A stretch of DNA of 64,000 nt from Lachnospiraceae bacterium KGMB03038 (GCA_007361935.1 CP041667.1:558001-622000); one strand, 5' to 3'; numbered from the stretch's first letter, positions 40,163 through 49,937 are shown. A program made the numbers and translations. Notes: generated by a model from the letters alone, not told the origin.

Positions 40163-40596
40163 CAAAGCATGACGCTATGGTGGTCTATGTGACGCCGAAA
40201 GTGGAGGAGCTGGCCGGCCGTCTTTTGAACTTTAATGTTTCATCGGACCAGGAAGGAGATATATCCTTTTTGACTAATTACTCCGCAAAAGTCCGGCGGA
40301 AATATATCCGTGTTGGGGCTGAGAAAGAGTATGGATTTACGATCGTGATCACGAAGTATTTTTCTGACGGCACGGACGATCTGAATATTGGGGCGATGAA
40401 TTTCGCTCAGGAATTTATGGATTGGATTGATGAGCAGGATCGGAAGAAAAGCTATCCTGATTTTGGCGATAAATGCCAAGTAAAGAAAATAGAAAACTTA
40501 CAAAACATGCCGAACCTTGCCACAGTAGACTGGGAAAATATGCTTGCTCAGTACATGCTGCAGTGCAGGGTTATTTATTTTGAAAAGGAGATGTGA
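40159..40596 (+). CDS. tail terminator-like protein
   Basis: The 145-residue protein has FMDWIDEQDRKKSYPDFGDK and CRVIYFEKEM at the end, consistent with minor capsid/tail terminator proteins. It lies directly before the tail tube gene. Assignment is mainly by order. Confidence 0.65.
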   Translation: MTKHDAMVVYVTPKVEELAGRLLNFNVSSDQEGDISFLTNYSAKVRRKYIRVGAEKEYGFTIVITKYFSDGTDDLNIGAMNFAQEFMDWIDEQDRKKSYPDFGDKCQVKKIENLQNMPNLATVDWENMLAQYMLQCRVIYFEKEM

Positions 40597-40599
40597 GAT

Positions 40600-41106
40600 A
40601 TGAAATTAAGCGAATTGATGGCAAAGCATACACCGGATCCAGAATATGAAGGATGGGTGACAAATGATGATTACGTGTTGGCGATTGACACAGATCCGGG
40701 CGCATCGGAAGCGACTACAGAAGCTAATTTTGCTGTGGTAGAAATGGGCATTTCAGGTTTGGATTCGCAGATGAACCCTGTTACGCAGGATAAGCAGTAT
40801 ATCCGCGCTGGGCAGAGTACAACAAAAACTGGAACGCAGAGAACCTTTACTTTGTCTGGTGACAGGTATGTTGGGGACGAGGCACAGGACTATATCCTGT
40901 CCCATGCGATGAAGTATGGAACTGGAAATAGCGTGGTAACCAACTATGTATACTTTAATATCTTAACAGGAAAAGGAGAAAAGGGACAGTGTTCGATCAT
41001 TGTAAATTCTGACGGGTCTGGAAACGCAGGAGAATCGTCCGCGGTAGACGTGGAATTTCGTAAAATCGGGGCCAATCCAACAGAATATACATACTCGGCG
41101 GCTTGA
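40600..41106 (+). CDS. major tail (tube) protein
   Basis: The 168-residue beta-rich protein begins MKLSELMAKHTPDPEYEGWV and includes YIRAGQSTTKTGTQRTFTLS and DYILSHAMKYGTG. It forms the tail tube rings. It is followed by chaperone and tape-measure genes in standard order. Confidence 0.8.
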   Translation: MKLSELMAKHTPDPEYEGWVTNDDYVLAIDTDPGASEATTEANFAVVEMGISGLDSQMNPVTQDKQYIRAGQSTTKTGTQRTFTLSGDRYVGDEAQDYILSHAMKYGTGNSVVTNYVYFNILTGKGEKGQCSIIVNSDGSGNAGESSAVDVEFRKIGANPTEYTYSAA

Positions 41107-41173
41107 ACTGAGCCTGTGGCAGGACCACAAATCACTGAAACAGATGTTGTAGATGATAAGGAGGAGATTGACA

Positions 41174-41548
41174 ATGAAATTGATAACAGTGAAGCTCCAG
41201 GGGAAGGAAGTACAGGCAGATCTGCTGAATCCGAAAGTAACGAAGCGATTTGAGGATGGATTTGACGAAGTCCTTGAAAAATTTAAAGCTTCTACGGGAG
41301 ATGAATCGATATCGGGATCTGAAGGAATCCGAATGCAATGCCAGGCTGTGATCGATTACGTGACAGACATCTTTGGCGAAGATGGGGCCAAAGAGGTATT
41401 TGGGGATAAAACAGATCTCCTTACTTGCTTGGATGTGTTGAAAGAAATGCAGGAACTGTATCCTTCCCAGGTTAATCCTCTGGTACGGGAAAAGAGCAAT
41501 GCACTGAAAAGAAAACTGTCCGGGAAGCCAGAGGCTGGTGAAGCGTAA
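41174..41548 (+). CDS. tail assembly chaperone (gpG-like, DUF6673)
   Basis: The 124-residue protein begins MKLITVKLQGKEVQADLLNP and contains CQAVIDYVTDIFGEDGAKEV and a basic C-terminus, as in gpG-type chaperones. AAGGAGGAG precedes ATG 41174. Its stop overlaps the next start by one base (TAATG), which is coupling rather than a programmed frameshift. Confidence 0.7.
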   Translation: MKLITVKLQGKEVQADLLNPKVTKRFEDGFDEVLEKFKASTGDESISGSEGIRMQCQAVIDYVTDIFGEDGAKEVFGDKTDLLTCLDVLKEMQELYPSQVNPLVREKSNALKRKLSGKPEAGEA

Positions 41549-42162
41549 TGCATTTTAACCTGTTATCAGAAGCCCTCCCGGAAAGTGTGACTATCGGCGG
41601 AAAGAATTATCCAATCCGATGGGATTTCCGGGTGGGAATCCAGGTGGAGGCGATTGTCCGAAGTGAGAAATCGGACATTGATAAATACGAGGAAATCCTC
41701 CGGCTGTATTACCCAACAATCCCCTCTGACCTACAGGCGGCAATGGATCGAGCTATGTGGTTTTACCGCTGCGGAGAGGATAAAGACCCAGAAGAGAAAG
41801 ACCGGGGGCGGTATATGCGCCGCAGCTCGAAAGGGCCGGCTTGGGTATTTACCCAGGACGCGCCATACATCTATGCCGCATTTAAGGAGCAGTATGGGAT
41901 GGATTTGACAACGATAGAATCCTTGCACTGGTGGAAGTTTATGGCATTGTTTGAATCGCTGGGAGACGGAACGAAGATGAGTAAGATTATGTATTACCGA
42001 CAAGCGAACACAGCAGGAATGTCAAAGGCTCATCGGGCATTTATTAATGAGATGAAAAAGCATTTCCAGATCCGGGATTCCGGGAAGAAAATGACGCTGG
42101 AACAGAGAAACCAGCGTTGGATGAAGTATATCGAAGATAGATATGCACAGAGGAAGGCATGA
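41548..42162 (+). CDS. bacteriophage Gp15-family protein (tail chaperone partner)
   Basis: The 204-residue protein has YPIRWDFRVGIQVEAIVRSE (~20-39), AMWFYRCGEDKDPEEKD and HWWKFMALFESLGDGTKMSK (~129-148), diagnostic of Gp15. Its place between gpG-like and tape-measure genes fits the chaperone pair. Confidence 0.82.
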   Translation: MHFNLLSEALPESVTIGGKNYPIRWDFRVGIQVEAIVRSEKSDIDKYEEILRLYYPTIPSDLQAAMDRAMWFYRCGEDKDPEEKDRGRYMRRSSKGPAWVFTQDAPYIYAAFKEQYGMDLTTIESLHWWKFMALFESLGDGTKMSKIMYYRQANTAGMSKAHRAFINEMKKHFQIRDSGKKMTLEQRNQRWMKYIEDRYAQRKA

Positions 42163-42193
42163 CGGGGTGTGTTCCCGTCCCTCTGTGGATATG

Positions 42194-42230
42194 GAGCAAT
42201 TAGGGCATCGCGAAAGGCGGTGCTCTTTTT
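42194..42230 (+). terminator. hairpin with T-tract before the tape-measure gene
   Basis: GCATCGC pairs with GGCGGTGC-type sequence around a GAAA loop, followed by TCTTTTT. It probably attenuates the late transcript rather than ending it. Confidence 0.5.
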
Positions 42231-42257
42231 GCGTCATAACGGACAGGAGTGTGACGC

Positions 42258-45200
42258 ATGGCAAGCGACGGAACAATAAAAATCACTACAGAACTTGATA
42301 ATCAAAAAGCAGAGCAGGCCCTATCAAAGTTTGGGAGCATTGTAAAAAAGGGCGTTGCCGCTATCGGAATCGCTAAAATCACCTCTGAAGTGGCGCAATT
42401 GGGAGCTTATGTTGCCCAGACCGGGATCCAGTTTGAATCCGCCTTTGCTGGTGTTCAGAAGACGGTAGACGCTACCGATGAAGAATTGGCTGGCTTCCGG
42501 GAAGGAATCAGGGATATGGCGAAGGATATTCCGCAGACAGCCTCCGAGATTGCTGGAGTTGCGGAAGCGGCTGGACAATTAGGTATTAAAAATGAAAATC
42601 TCTTGGATTTTACCCGGACCATGTCTGATCTGGGTGTGGCCACAAATATGTCAGCGACAGAAGCGGCGACATCCCTTGCGAGGCTTGCAAATATCACGCA
42701 AATGCCGCAGGAAAATTTTGGCCGCCTTGGGTCTACGATCGTTGCTCTTGGCAATAATCTAGCCACGACAGAGAGCGAGATCACGGAAATGGGACTAAGG
42801 CTTGCCGGTGCTGGGAGCCAGGTCGGAATGACAGAAGATCAGATCCTGGGCCTGGCCGGAGCGATCTCTTCCGTCGGCATCGAGGCGGACGCTGGAGGAT
42901 CTGCGGTGTCCACGGTAATGACCAAAATGCAGTTGGCCGTAGAACAGGGCGGAGAATCATTGGAGCAGTTTGCAAACGTGGCAGGCATGTCGGCAGAGGA
43001 ATTCCAGCAAGCGTTCCGAGAAGACGCCGCCCAGGCACTTGTGGCGTTTGTAGAAGGTCTTGGGACAATGGAATCCAGGGGCCAGAGTGCGATCGCCACA
43101 TTGTCCGATATGGAGATCACGGAGATCCGGCAAAGGGACGCTCTTCTGCGTCTGGCGGGGGCCGGAGATACGCTGTCTGAAGCTCTGGGGATTGCCTCTC
43201 AAGCATGGGACGAAAATAACGCCCTTACCAATGAGGCAGAACAGAGATATCAGACACTGGAAAGCCAGCTTCAGATCCTGAAAAACAATGTAGATGATTT
43301 TGCGATCAGCCTCTATGACGGGATCCGAGACCCTATGGCTGAGGTGGTCACGGAATCTATTGGCTATGTACAGCGTCTGCATGACGCATTTAATGCGGGC
43401 GGGGTCACTACGGTGGCGTCTGAAATGGGCGCAGTTATGAATGATGTTGCTGACGATATCGCCGGGACCAGCCAGGCAGCCGCTGGACTGGTGACTCCGC
43501 TGAAAGATGTGGCAAATGCAGGAGGCAATCTGGCTAAATCAGTTCTTCCAGTGCTGGGAGACGGAGCGAAGTTTACGGCTGAGAATTTTGACGCGATTCT
43601 TCCGGTATTAACGGGAGTGGTTGCTGGGTACAAACTATACAATACTATAGGCCAGAAGACGGCCACTGTACTTAAAGCCAGTACCGCAGCGACAGCGGCG
43701 TTGAATAAAATGGAAAAGGCCAATTCCCTACAACTGGTAACACTTAATGGGGGATTGACTGTAAGGCAAACGCTTCTTGGCGTATATAATGGCCAGATCA
43801 CTGCCACAACCGCAGCAACAGGATTATGGACCAAAGCCCAGACTGCGCTAAATAAGGCGATGAATGCCAACCCAATCGGGGTGGCAGTGGCAGGGGCAAC
43901 AGCCCTGATTGCAGTTGGGACAGCGATCAAAAATGTTGTGACCCGTGAGACTGAGGCAGAACGGGAACACTCCCAGGCGCTGAAGGAATCCGCTGAGGCA
44001 GCTACCGAGAATCGGAAAGCGGCTGAGGAAAGAAAACAGGCTTATGAGGAACTGGTAGAATCCCAAAACACCCAGGCGGCGGGAGATGTCGCACAGCTTG
44101 ATCGATTGAAAGGCTTAAACGATGAGCTAAATTCGATCGTGGACGCAAATGGCCGGGTAAAGGCTGGAGAAGAGGACAGAGCTGCTTTCATCACCTCGCA
44201 GTTATCCAGCGCCCTTGGCGTGGAAATCTCCATGACCGATGGCGTGATCAGCAATTACCAGGAGCTCCAGGGAGAGATTCAAAGCCTGATCCAGCAGAAA
44301 CGGGTTGAGGCTGTCATGTCTGCACAGCAGGCCAAGTATGAGGAGGCTGTGGCGAACCAGATGCAGGTTGCGGCGGAAGCCTCCGCTAATCTGACGGCCA
44401 TGAAGCAGGCTGAGAACGATGTGAAGCGGGAAAGCGCAGAACTGTCTCAATTAGAGGAAGAATATAATCAGGCGGTACTTGACGGAAACAAAAAACAAGT
44501 TAGTGTCTTGGGCGAAAAGATTAAGCGCCAGGAAGAAGACGTTGAGAAAGCCAAAGAAGCCTACGAAGAAAATAAGAAGGCTTACGAAGGAAATACGGAA
44601 CTGTTGGCGCAGTATTCCAATGATATCGACATGTACACCGCTCTCGCGGAAGCGGCGGCTACAGGGAACGCGGAAGCGATCGAGGCGGCGATCAGCCAGA
44701 TAACGGCTGGTATTAAAACGGCCAGCAATGCCACCAGCGAAGAGCTTCAGCAACAGGTAGTCAATGTCTCCAACATGGAGAACCTGATCCGTCAGGAAGT
44801 GGAAAAGGGAACACCTGGATTTACCCAGGCCATGTTAACCCAGGCGCAAGATGCCACGACGGCCGCATTGGAAGAATTTGCGAAGGCCGCTCCTCAGACG
44901 GCCGCGGAGTTGGCGAAAGTGCCACCAGAGGCAGTGGCCGCATTGGTGGCCGGTGATATGCGAGGCCAGCTTTCCGCCGAGGCCAGCGGAGCCGTGGATG
45001 GAATGCTGGAGCAGTTTGATGGACTGGACGCGGAAACGCAAGAGGCGTTTGCGCAGGCGATCTACGGCGCCCTGGAAGGCCTGGAGGGGTTCGAGGATCT
45101 GAAAGACCCCGCAGAAGAAGGGGTGGAAGCGTTTCTTGAAACTCTCAGAACCGCATTGGATGAGCACTCTCCATCCAAAAAGACGGAGGAAATCTTCCGG

Positions 45201-46265
45201 CTTGCGATGGAAGGAGCTGCGCAGGGAATTGAAAGCGGGAAAGAAGGCGTCCTAACGAAAGGTGGGGAACTCATTTCCGCGTTTCTGGCATTGTTTTCCG
45301 GCGGCGAAGAAGGCGGGGCCCTTGGCGGAAAGCTGCAGGGCATTGGCTCCACTGTAATGAGTATGTTTGGGATTGGCGTGTCCTCCCAAACGGAGAATTC
45401 CCAGGCTGCGGGGAAAGCCAACGCTGACGCCGCAAACGCAGGAGCCGGATCTGTGGACCCAACCGGGACTGGTAGCAAATTTGGCGGCCAGTACAACTCC
45501 GGAGTTTCCGGGATGTCTGGAGCGGCAAGAGGTGTGGGTAGTGTCCTTGGAAGCAATGCAAACGCAGGTGCTGGATCTGTGACAGGAACAGGAGCCGGCG
45601 GAAAGTTTGGTTCTCAGTACGCCTCTGGAGTTGGCGGGAAAAGCGGAGAAGCACGGTTGAAAGGTGAAGCTCTTGGTGACAGCGCGGAAGCAGGAGCAGA
45701 TACCGCAGATGGAAGCAGTGCTGGATCAAATTTTGGATCAGGATTTGTAAAAGGGATTGGGGACTGGATCAGCGATGCTGCAAGCAAGGCTGCGGAACTG
45801 GCAAGCAGTGCACTGGACGCGGCGAAAAGGAAACTTGGTATTAAGTCCCCGTCAAGGGAGGCGCGAAAGGTTGGCCATTGGTTTGACCAAGGCCTTGCCG
45901 GCGGAATCGAGGATGAAAAGAGTGCGGTCGAGAAAGCGTCTCAAGATGTTTCTCAGGCGGCTCTGGATAACCTGAAAGGGCTTGATATCGAGGCCGCGAT
46001 GGCTGATGTGTACTTTTCCGTGGACGCGAATCAGGCGAAAGTGGCTGATAATATCGTGAGTGCGGTAGGGGCAAGGGAAGCGCTTGCCTGGAAGGACAGG
46101 GAGAAGAATCTTACCGTGTCCCTATCCGATGAGGACATAAAGAAACTGGCAAGAGAATTTGCGGCGATTGTTTCTACGTCTATCGCAAACGAGATGGACG
46201 GAATGGGAATCTATGCGAAGAACCGAGAGTTTGCGCGCGTGGTGAGGGAGGTTGTAGGACAGTGA
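42258..46265 (+). CDS. tail tape-measure protein
   Basis: The 1335-residue protein has an N-terminal TP901-type core (GIQFESAFAGVQKTVDATDE, ~54-73), hydrophobic segments (~440-470 and ~530-550), a long coiled coil (~560-800) and a C-terminal KSPSREARKVGHWFDQGLAGGI. Between ~1040 and ~1150 is a Gly/Ala/Ser repeat region with three KFG-QY-SGV-G-SG units. It sets tail length and is ejected at infection. Confidence 0.92.
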   Translation: MASDGTIKITTELDNQKAEQALSKFGSIVKKGVAAIGIAKITSEVAQLGAYVAQTGIQFESAFAGVQKTVDATDEELAGFREGIRDMAKDIPQTASEIAGVAEAAGQLGIKNENLLDFTRTMSDLGVATNMSATEAATSLARLANITQMPQENFGRLGSTIVALGNNLATTESEITEMGLRLAGAGSQVGMTEDQILGLAGAISSVGIEADAGGSAVSTVMTKMQLAVEQGGESLEQFANVAGMSAEEFQQAFREDAAQALVAFVEGLGTMESRGQSAIATLSDMEITEIRQRDALLRLAGAGDTLSEALGIASQAWDENNALTNEAEQRYQTLESQLQILKNNVDDFAISLYDGIRDPMAEVVTESIGYVQRLHDAFNAGGVTTVASEMGAVMNDVADDIAGTSQAAAGLVTPLKDVANAGGNLAKSVLPVLGDGAKFTAENFDAILPVLTGVVAGYKLYNTIGQKTATVLKASTAATAALNKMEKANSLQLVTLNGGLTVRQTLLGVYNGQITATTAATGLWTKAQTALNKAMNANPIGVAVAGATALIAVGTAIKNVVTRETEAEREHSQALKESAEAATENRKAAEERKQAYEELVESQNTQAAGDVAQLDRLKGLNDELNSIVDANGRVKAGEEDRAAFITSQLSSALGVEISMTDGVISNYQELQGEIQSLIQQKRVEAVMSAQQAKYEEAVANQMQVAAEASANLTAMKQAENDVKRESAELSQLEEEYNQAVLDGNKKQVSVLGEKIKRQEEDVEKAKEAYEENKKAYEGNTELLAQYSNDIDMYTALAEAAATGNAEAIEAAISQITAGIKTASNATSEELQQQVVNVSNMENLIRQEVEKGTPGFTQAMLTQAQDATTAALEEFAKAAPQTAAELAKVPPEAVAALVAGDMRGQLSAEASGAVDGMLEQFDGLDAETQEAFAQAIYGALEGLEGFEDLKDPAEEGVEAFLETLRTALDEHSPSKKTEEIFRLAMEGAAQGIESGKEGVLTKGGELISAFLALFSGGEEGGALGGKLQGIGSTVMSMFGIGVSSQTENSQAAGKANADAANAGAGSVDPTGTGSKFGGQYNSGVSGMSGAARGVGSVLGSNANAGAGSVTGTGAGGKFGSQYASGVGGKSGEARLKGEALGDSAEAGADTADGSSAGSNFGSGFVKGIGDWISDAASKAAELASSALDAAKRKLGIKSPSREARKVGHWFDQGLAGGIEDEKSAVEKASQDVSQAALDNLKGLDIEAAMADVYFSVDANQAKVADNIVSAVGAREALAWKDREKNLTVSLSDEDIKKLAREFAAIVSTSIANEMDGMGIYAKNREFARVVREVVGQ

Positions 46266-47098
46266 AAGACATATACTATGTGAATAACCGTGGTGTAAAG
46301 TTGGACTTGCTGAAGACTCCCTATCTTTTGCAGACTGCAGAATTATTTGACTATGAGTGGAAATATGAAAGTGTTGAATCATCCGCTGTGTCGGGACGGA
46401 TTACAAGTTTTGCGAAGGAGATCACAGAGAGGCCTTTCACGTTGAGTATTTTGAATTATTCCCGCGAATCATATGAAGCGGCCATCAATCGATTTTTTGA
46501 AACCGTAGAATACGACGTGCTAAACAAAACGCCTGGCAAGCTGTATATAGGAAATCAGTATCAGCGCTGCTATTTTATCGCATCTGAAAAGACAGGATGG
46601 GAATATGATATCGAACTTTTGGATGTTGACGGCACTTACGTCGCAGAACGCCCGTTTTGGATCACGGAACAGAATTATACCTTTAATCCCAGCTCTGGGG
46701 AGCCTATGGGAGAATATCTTGATTTCCTGTTTGATGTTCCCTTTGATCTTACGGGAGACGCGGCAGGGATTGGAAATATCCAGATAGATCACTATGCCAC
46801 TTGTAACTTTTTGCTGACTGTCTATGGTCCGTGCACCAACCCAAGAATCTCGATTGGTGGAAACATCTATGAAATTGAGACAAAACTCGACACTGGAGAA
46901 TACCTACAAATTGATTCCCTGGCTGGAACGGCGATACGAACAAAAGTCGGAGGTCAGAGGGTCAACGAATTAAATAACCGGGCCAAGGAATACGAGTTGT
47001 TTTCCCTGATTCAACCCGGATACAATGTCGTGTCTTGGGATGGTAGTTTTGGGTTTGACCTTGTGATCTATATAGAGAGGAGTGAGCCGGAGTGGTAA
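46262..47098 (+). CDS. distal tail protein (Dit)
   Basis: The 278-residue protein has the phage tail-family N-terminus (YYVNNRGVKLDLLKTPYLLQ) and a C-terminal GYNVVSWDGSFGFDLVIYIE beta domain. It is the hub between tube and baseplate. GTG start 46262 overlaps the tape-measure stop. Confidence 0.82.
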   Translation: MKDIYYVNNRGVKLDLLKTPYLLQTAELFDYEWKYESVESSAVSGRITSFAKEITERPFTLSILNYSRESYEAAINRFFETVEYDVLNKTPGKLYIGNQYQRCYFIASEKTGWEYDIELLDVDGTYVAERPFWITEQNYTFNPSSGEPMGEYLDFLFDVPFDLTGDAAGIGNIQIDHYATCNFLLTVYGPCTNPRISIGGNIYEIETKLDTGEYLQIDSLAGTAIRTKVGGQRVNELNNRAKEYELFSLIQPGYNVVSWDGSFGFDLVIYIERSEPEW

Positions 47099-48087
47099 CC
47101 ATGATGATGACTGACTCGAATGGCAGAGATGTGGGGTCTCTTGACTATAGCATATCTCTTGATATGGACCTTGGCGATACCAACGATTTTGAATTTGAAG
47201 TTGATCAGTCTATTTGGGACTCAGAACAAATGGGGTATGGCTGCCGGCTATATATACCAGAAACAGAGTACGGAGGGATTATCGGGGATATAGAGGTAGT
47301 CACTAAAACCGCAACGGCCACATTGACGGGAGATACCTGGCGGGGAATGCTTACCAAGAAGATCATCGAGCCGCCCTCCGGGCAAGACCATAAGACAGTA
47401 TCTGGAGAGCTTAATACTGTTTTAAAAAGTCTGATTGAGCCTGAATTTTCTGGATTATTTGTCGTTTCGCAAGAGGATACTGGTGTTGAGGTGTCCAATT
47501 TTCAGTTCGATCGGTTTTGCACTCTTTTGTCCGGCCTGGAAGACATGCTGGCCAGCGTCGGTTATCGGCTGGACATACGCTATAAAAGCGGAGACGCCGG
47601 AGAGGCTGGATGGGTGGAAATCCAGGCCGTCGAGGCTGAGAATTACTCAGAAACCATAGAATACAACCGGGACAATAGGATCAATTACGATGCCAGGGAC
47701 TACCGGCGTGGAATTAACCATCTAATCTGCGCAGGAACCGGAGAGGGCACGGATCGGACGGTATTACACTTATATGTGCAGTCAGACGGCAGTGTAGGAT
47801 CTACGAAATATTATACCGGTCTGGAAGAACGTGTAGCTTTATACTCTTATACGTCACAGTCGGATGTGGAGCAGCTCAGGAAGGATGGGACAAAACGTCT
47901 CCAAGAACTGATGAACTACAAGCAATTTGAAATGTCTGTAGAGGATGTGGATTTGGAAATTGGGGATACGGTTTCTGGAAGGGATTTCACAACTGGTATC
48001 CTGGTGCAAAAACCGATTGTACAAAAAATCCTAAAAATTGAAAAAGGGAAAATCCAGGTTGAGTACAAACTGAAGGGAGATGATTAG
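47092..48087 (+). CDS. Gp37-like baseplate / tail hub protein
   Basis: The 331-residue protein resembles siphovirus ReqiPepy6 Gp37-type hub proteins: SISLDMDLGDTNDFEFEVDQ near the N-terminus, YRRGINHLICAGTGEGTDRT (~204-223) and LEIGDTVSGRDFTTGI near the end. It overlaps Dit by 7 bases. GTG 47092 or ATG 47101 could start it. Confidence 0.78.
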   Translation: MVTMMMTDSNGRDVGSLDYSISLDMDLGDTNDFEFEVDQSIWDSEQMGYGCRLYIPETEYGGIIGDIEVVTKTATATLTGDTWRGMLTKKIIEPPSGQDHKTVSGELNTVLKSLIEPEFSGLFVVSQEDTGVEVSNFQFDRFCTLLSGLEDMLASVGYRLDIRYKSGDAGEAGWVEIQAVEAENYSETIEYNRDNRINYDARDYRRGINHLICAGTGEGTDRTVLHLYVQSDGSVGSTKYYTGLEERVALYSYTSQSDVEQLRKDGTKRLQELMNYKQFEMSVEDVDLEIGDTVSGRDFTTGILVQKPIVQKILKIEKGKIQVEYKLKGDD

Positions 48088-48870
48088 ATGGAACTGGTAA
48101 CAGGATTTAAGGGAGAACCGCACATATCCGCAGAAAATTGGGCCGACCTGAATAGGGGGATTGTAGGAGAGGGATCTTATGTCCTTCCCGGCGGTGAAAA
48201 GTTCCGGGCCGAGTTGGTGACAAACAATTTGCTAAAGATATATGATGGCTGCGGAATAATGCAGGGACGACAGATAGTAATTCCAGCGGGCCAGTCGGAT
48301 GAAATTACGATTGACAACGGGACCCAAGGCGAAAAGAGAATTGATCTTGTGGGGGTACGTTATGCAAAAGATGATTCTTCTAAAATAGAATCTACAGCTC
48401 CTTTTTATTTAAAGGGGACGCCGGCAGAAAGCGATCCAGTAGCCCCAGCATACACAGAAGGGGATATCCGGGCTGGAGATTTGACCGCAGACTGGCCGCT
48501 CTATGAGCTTGAATTAGATGGGCTTAATGTCGTATCGGTTACCCCTCTATTTGAAACATTGTTGACCGGTGCAGATGTGAAGGCGGAGCTTGAAGAGCTA
48601 AATGACAAATTGGACGAAAAGATTATTGTCCAAAGATATTCGAACAGAATTAATGTATCAAATGGGCAAAACTCATACACTGCTATCAATGTAAATATCC
48701 CTGATGGATATACAATAATAGGTATATCTGCATACGCACTTCACGCGACAACATTGTGCGGTGGAGGAGCGTACGACAGCAATAATAACCGGATTGTTAT
48801 ACCATTTTCTGCACATGATTCTGTCACTCCAGAAACGTTTTATGTGGATTTGACATTAATGGTGGAGTGA
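48088..48870 (+). CDS. tail fiber / receptor-binding protein, currently expressed C-terminal variant
   Basis: The 260-residue protein has a baseplate-attaching N-terminal part (MELVTGFKGEPHISAENWAD ... RIDLVGVRYAKD) to ~165. A short helix follows (AELEELNDKL), then an exchangeable beta C-terminus of ~86 residues. Codon 171 (CTA, 48598) begins a 15-bp sequence that recurs inverted at 49168-49182 before an alternative C-terminus. The stop TGA (48868-48870) abuts the stop of the opposite cassette. It is probably phase-variable. Confidence 0.8.
   Translation: MELVTGFKGEPHISAENWADLNRGIVGEGSYVLPGGEKFRAELVTNNLLKIYDGCGIMQGRQIVIPAGQSDEITIDNGTQGEKRIDLVGVRYAKDDSSKIESTAPFYLKGTPAESDPVAPAYTEGDIRAGDLTADWPLYELELDGLNVVSVTPLFETLLTGADVKAELEELNDKLDEKIIVQRYSNRINVSNGQNSYTAINVNIPDGYTIIGISAYALHATTLCGGGAYDSNNNRIVIPFSAHDSVTPETFYVDLTLMVE
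48598..48612 (+). repeat. inverted repeat, left (crossover site 1)
   Basis: CTAAATGACAAATTG, encoding LNDKL in the fiber gene frame, begins exactly on a codon boundary. Confidence 0.85.
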
Positions 48871-49182
48871 TTATTTCCATCGGCCCATAGCCGTCCAGCA
48901 AGCGCTTGCGCCGGTAACAGGGTTCCCATCGTTTGTCCGAGCGTATATCGTAACATTGTACGTTCTTGGCTGGACAGACAAATCAAAAGTTATAACACTG
49001 CTTGCATACATAGATGTTGCTGTTACGATCGGCGTGTCGACAAATGGGATTGTAAAATCTTCCACGGCATATCCATTTCCGCCGGAACCAGAACTTGGAA
49101 AACTTGCCTGTCCCCATTGGATTAATGTTCCATTAGGAAGCTTAACGTAATCGTTTCCTTCCTCCGGCAATTTGTCATTTAG
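48871..49182 (-). pseudogene. silent alternative tail-fiber C-terminus cassette
   Basis: Read leftward from LNDKL, the 103 codons encode a fiber-tip-like domain: DYVKLPNGTLIQWGQASFPS, then a SGSGGNGY stretch, and near the end GASACWTAMGRWK. This is a gp53-type fiber C-terminal pattern. No start codon or RBS lies in frame just upstream, so it is not expressed as a protein here. The open frame further upstream to 49518 is antisense to the next gene and is not coding. Confidence 0.8.
49168..49182 (-). repeat. inverted repeat, right (crossover site 2)
   Basis: CAATTTGTCATTTAG on the plus strand is the perfect reverse complement of 48598-48612, also on a codon boundary of the silent cassette. Confidence 0.85.
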
Positions 49183-49230
49183 TGCTAAAAAATAAAAAAA
49201 TTTTAATGAAAAGAAAGGAGAGTGATCTCT

Positions 49231-49923
49231 ATGAAAATTATTTTTAACGATGCCACCGAGCTGCAAGTCCAGCAGGTGCAGCAGCATGGCGATTATCTTA
49301 GGATCCTTACAGTCTCTGCAACGCCGGATCAGCTCAGAGGAATTTTTGAAGACCAAGTAAAAACCGCAAATATGGTCGTGGAAGAACGTGGTCAGCGCGG
49401 AGAACCTCTGGATGGGTACACAACCTTTTACAGGACGGAAGAATACACGGGACAGATATATGGCGTAGTAATGTACAAGCCTGATCGAACCCCAGAGATA
49501 CAGACGGAAAAGGCTCAAGCGGCGGTGCTAGTTGCCCAGATTCAGGCCCAGGAGCTGACGGACGAGCAGGCGATCACCGTCAAGGCAATCTATCCGCAGT
49601 GGTCAGAGATCATCGGGCAGACTGTAGCACTTGGGTACAAGTTCCTGTATGGAGACGTATTGTACAAGACAATTCAGGACAGCCTGCTGATCCAGGAACA
49701 GTACATTCCCGGAGAGGGGACTGAGAGCCTGTACACTGTGATCGATGAGACGCACGCCGGCACACAGGAAGATCCGATCCCTTACGGCGGCAATATGGCC
49801 CTTGAGAGCGGGAAGTACTACATCCAGGACGAGACGGTATATAAGTGTACGAGAGACACGGAGATCCCGGTGTACAATGCCCTGGCGGACCTGATCGGCA
49901 TCTATGTTGAGGTAGCAGAGTAA
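49231..49923 (+). CDS. tail-associated protein with CBM5/12-like C-terminus
   Basis: The 230-residue protein has a beta N-terminal part and a middle LTDEQAITVKAIYPQWSEII. Carbohydrate-binding-module-like repeats follow (YKFLYGDVLYKTIQDSLLIQ, then GKYYIQDETVYKCTRDTEIP). Similar XkdW/XkdX-neighbour proteins occur at the end of phage tail operons. ATG 49231 has AAGGAG 11 bases upstream. It lies just beyond the invertible segment. Confidence 0.7.
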   Translation: MKIIFNDATELQVQQVQQHGDYLRILTVSATPDQLRGIFEDQVKTANMVVEERGQRGEPLDGYTTFYRTEEYTGQIYGVVMYKPDRTPEIQTEKAQAAVLVAQIQAQELTDEQAITVKAIYPQWSEIIGQTVALGYKFLYGDVLYKTIQDSLLIQEQYIPGEGTESLYTVIDETHAGTQEDPIPYGGNMALESGKYYIQDETVYKCTRDTEIPVYNALADLIGIYVEVAE

Positions 49924-49937
49924 GAAGGGAGGGGCCA

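Larger units (their letters stand above)
48598..49182. other. candidate invertible fiber C-terminus segment (585 bp)
   Basis: Bounded by 15-bp perfect inverted repeats, it holds two convergent C-terminal coding cassettes whose stops touch at 48870/48871. Inversion would swap the fiber end in frame. Confidence 0.75.

Noticed and set aside
41500..41560. Programmed frameshift between the two tail chaperone genes
   Set aside because: There is no convincing slippery heptamer near the overlap, and the second gene has its own ATG in a TAATG arrangement.
42258..46265. Gly/Ala/Ser repeats in the tape-measure C-terminal half as a novel element
   Set aside because: Repeats of this kind are ordinary in tape-measure proteins and in-frame.
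49183..49518. Extension of the silent fiber cassette frame upstream on the minus strand
   Set aside because: It is antisense to the 49231-49923 gene and has low-complexity codons. The homologous part begins only at LNDKL.
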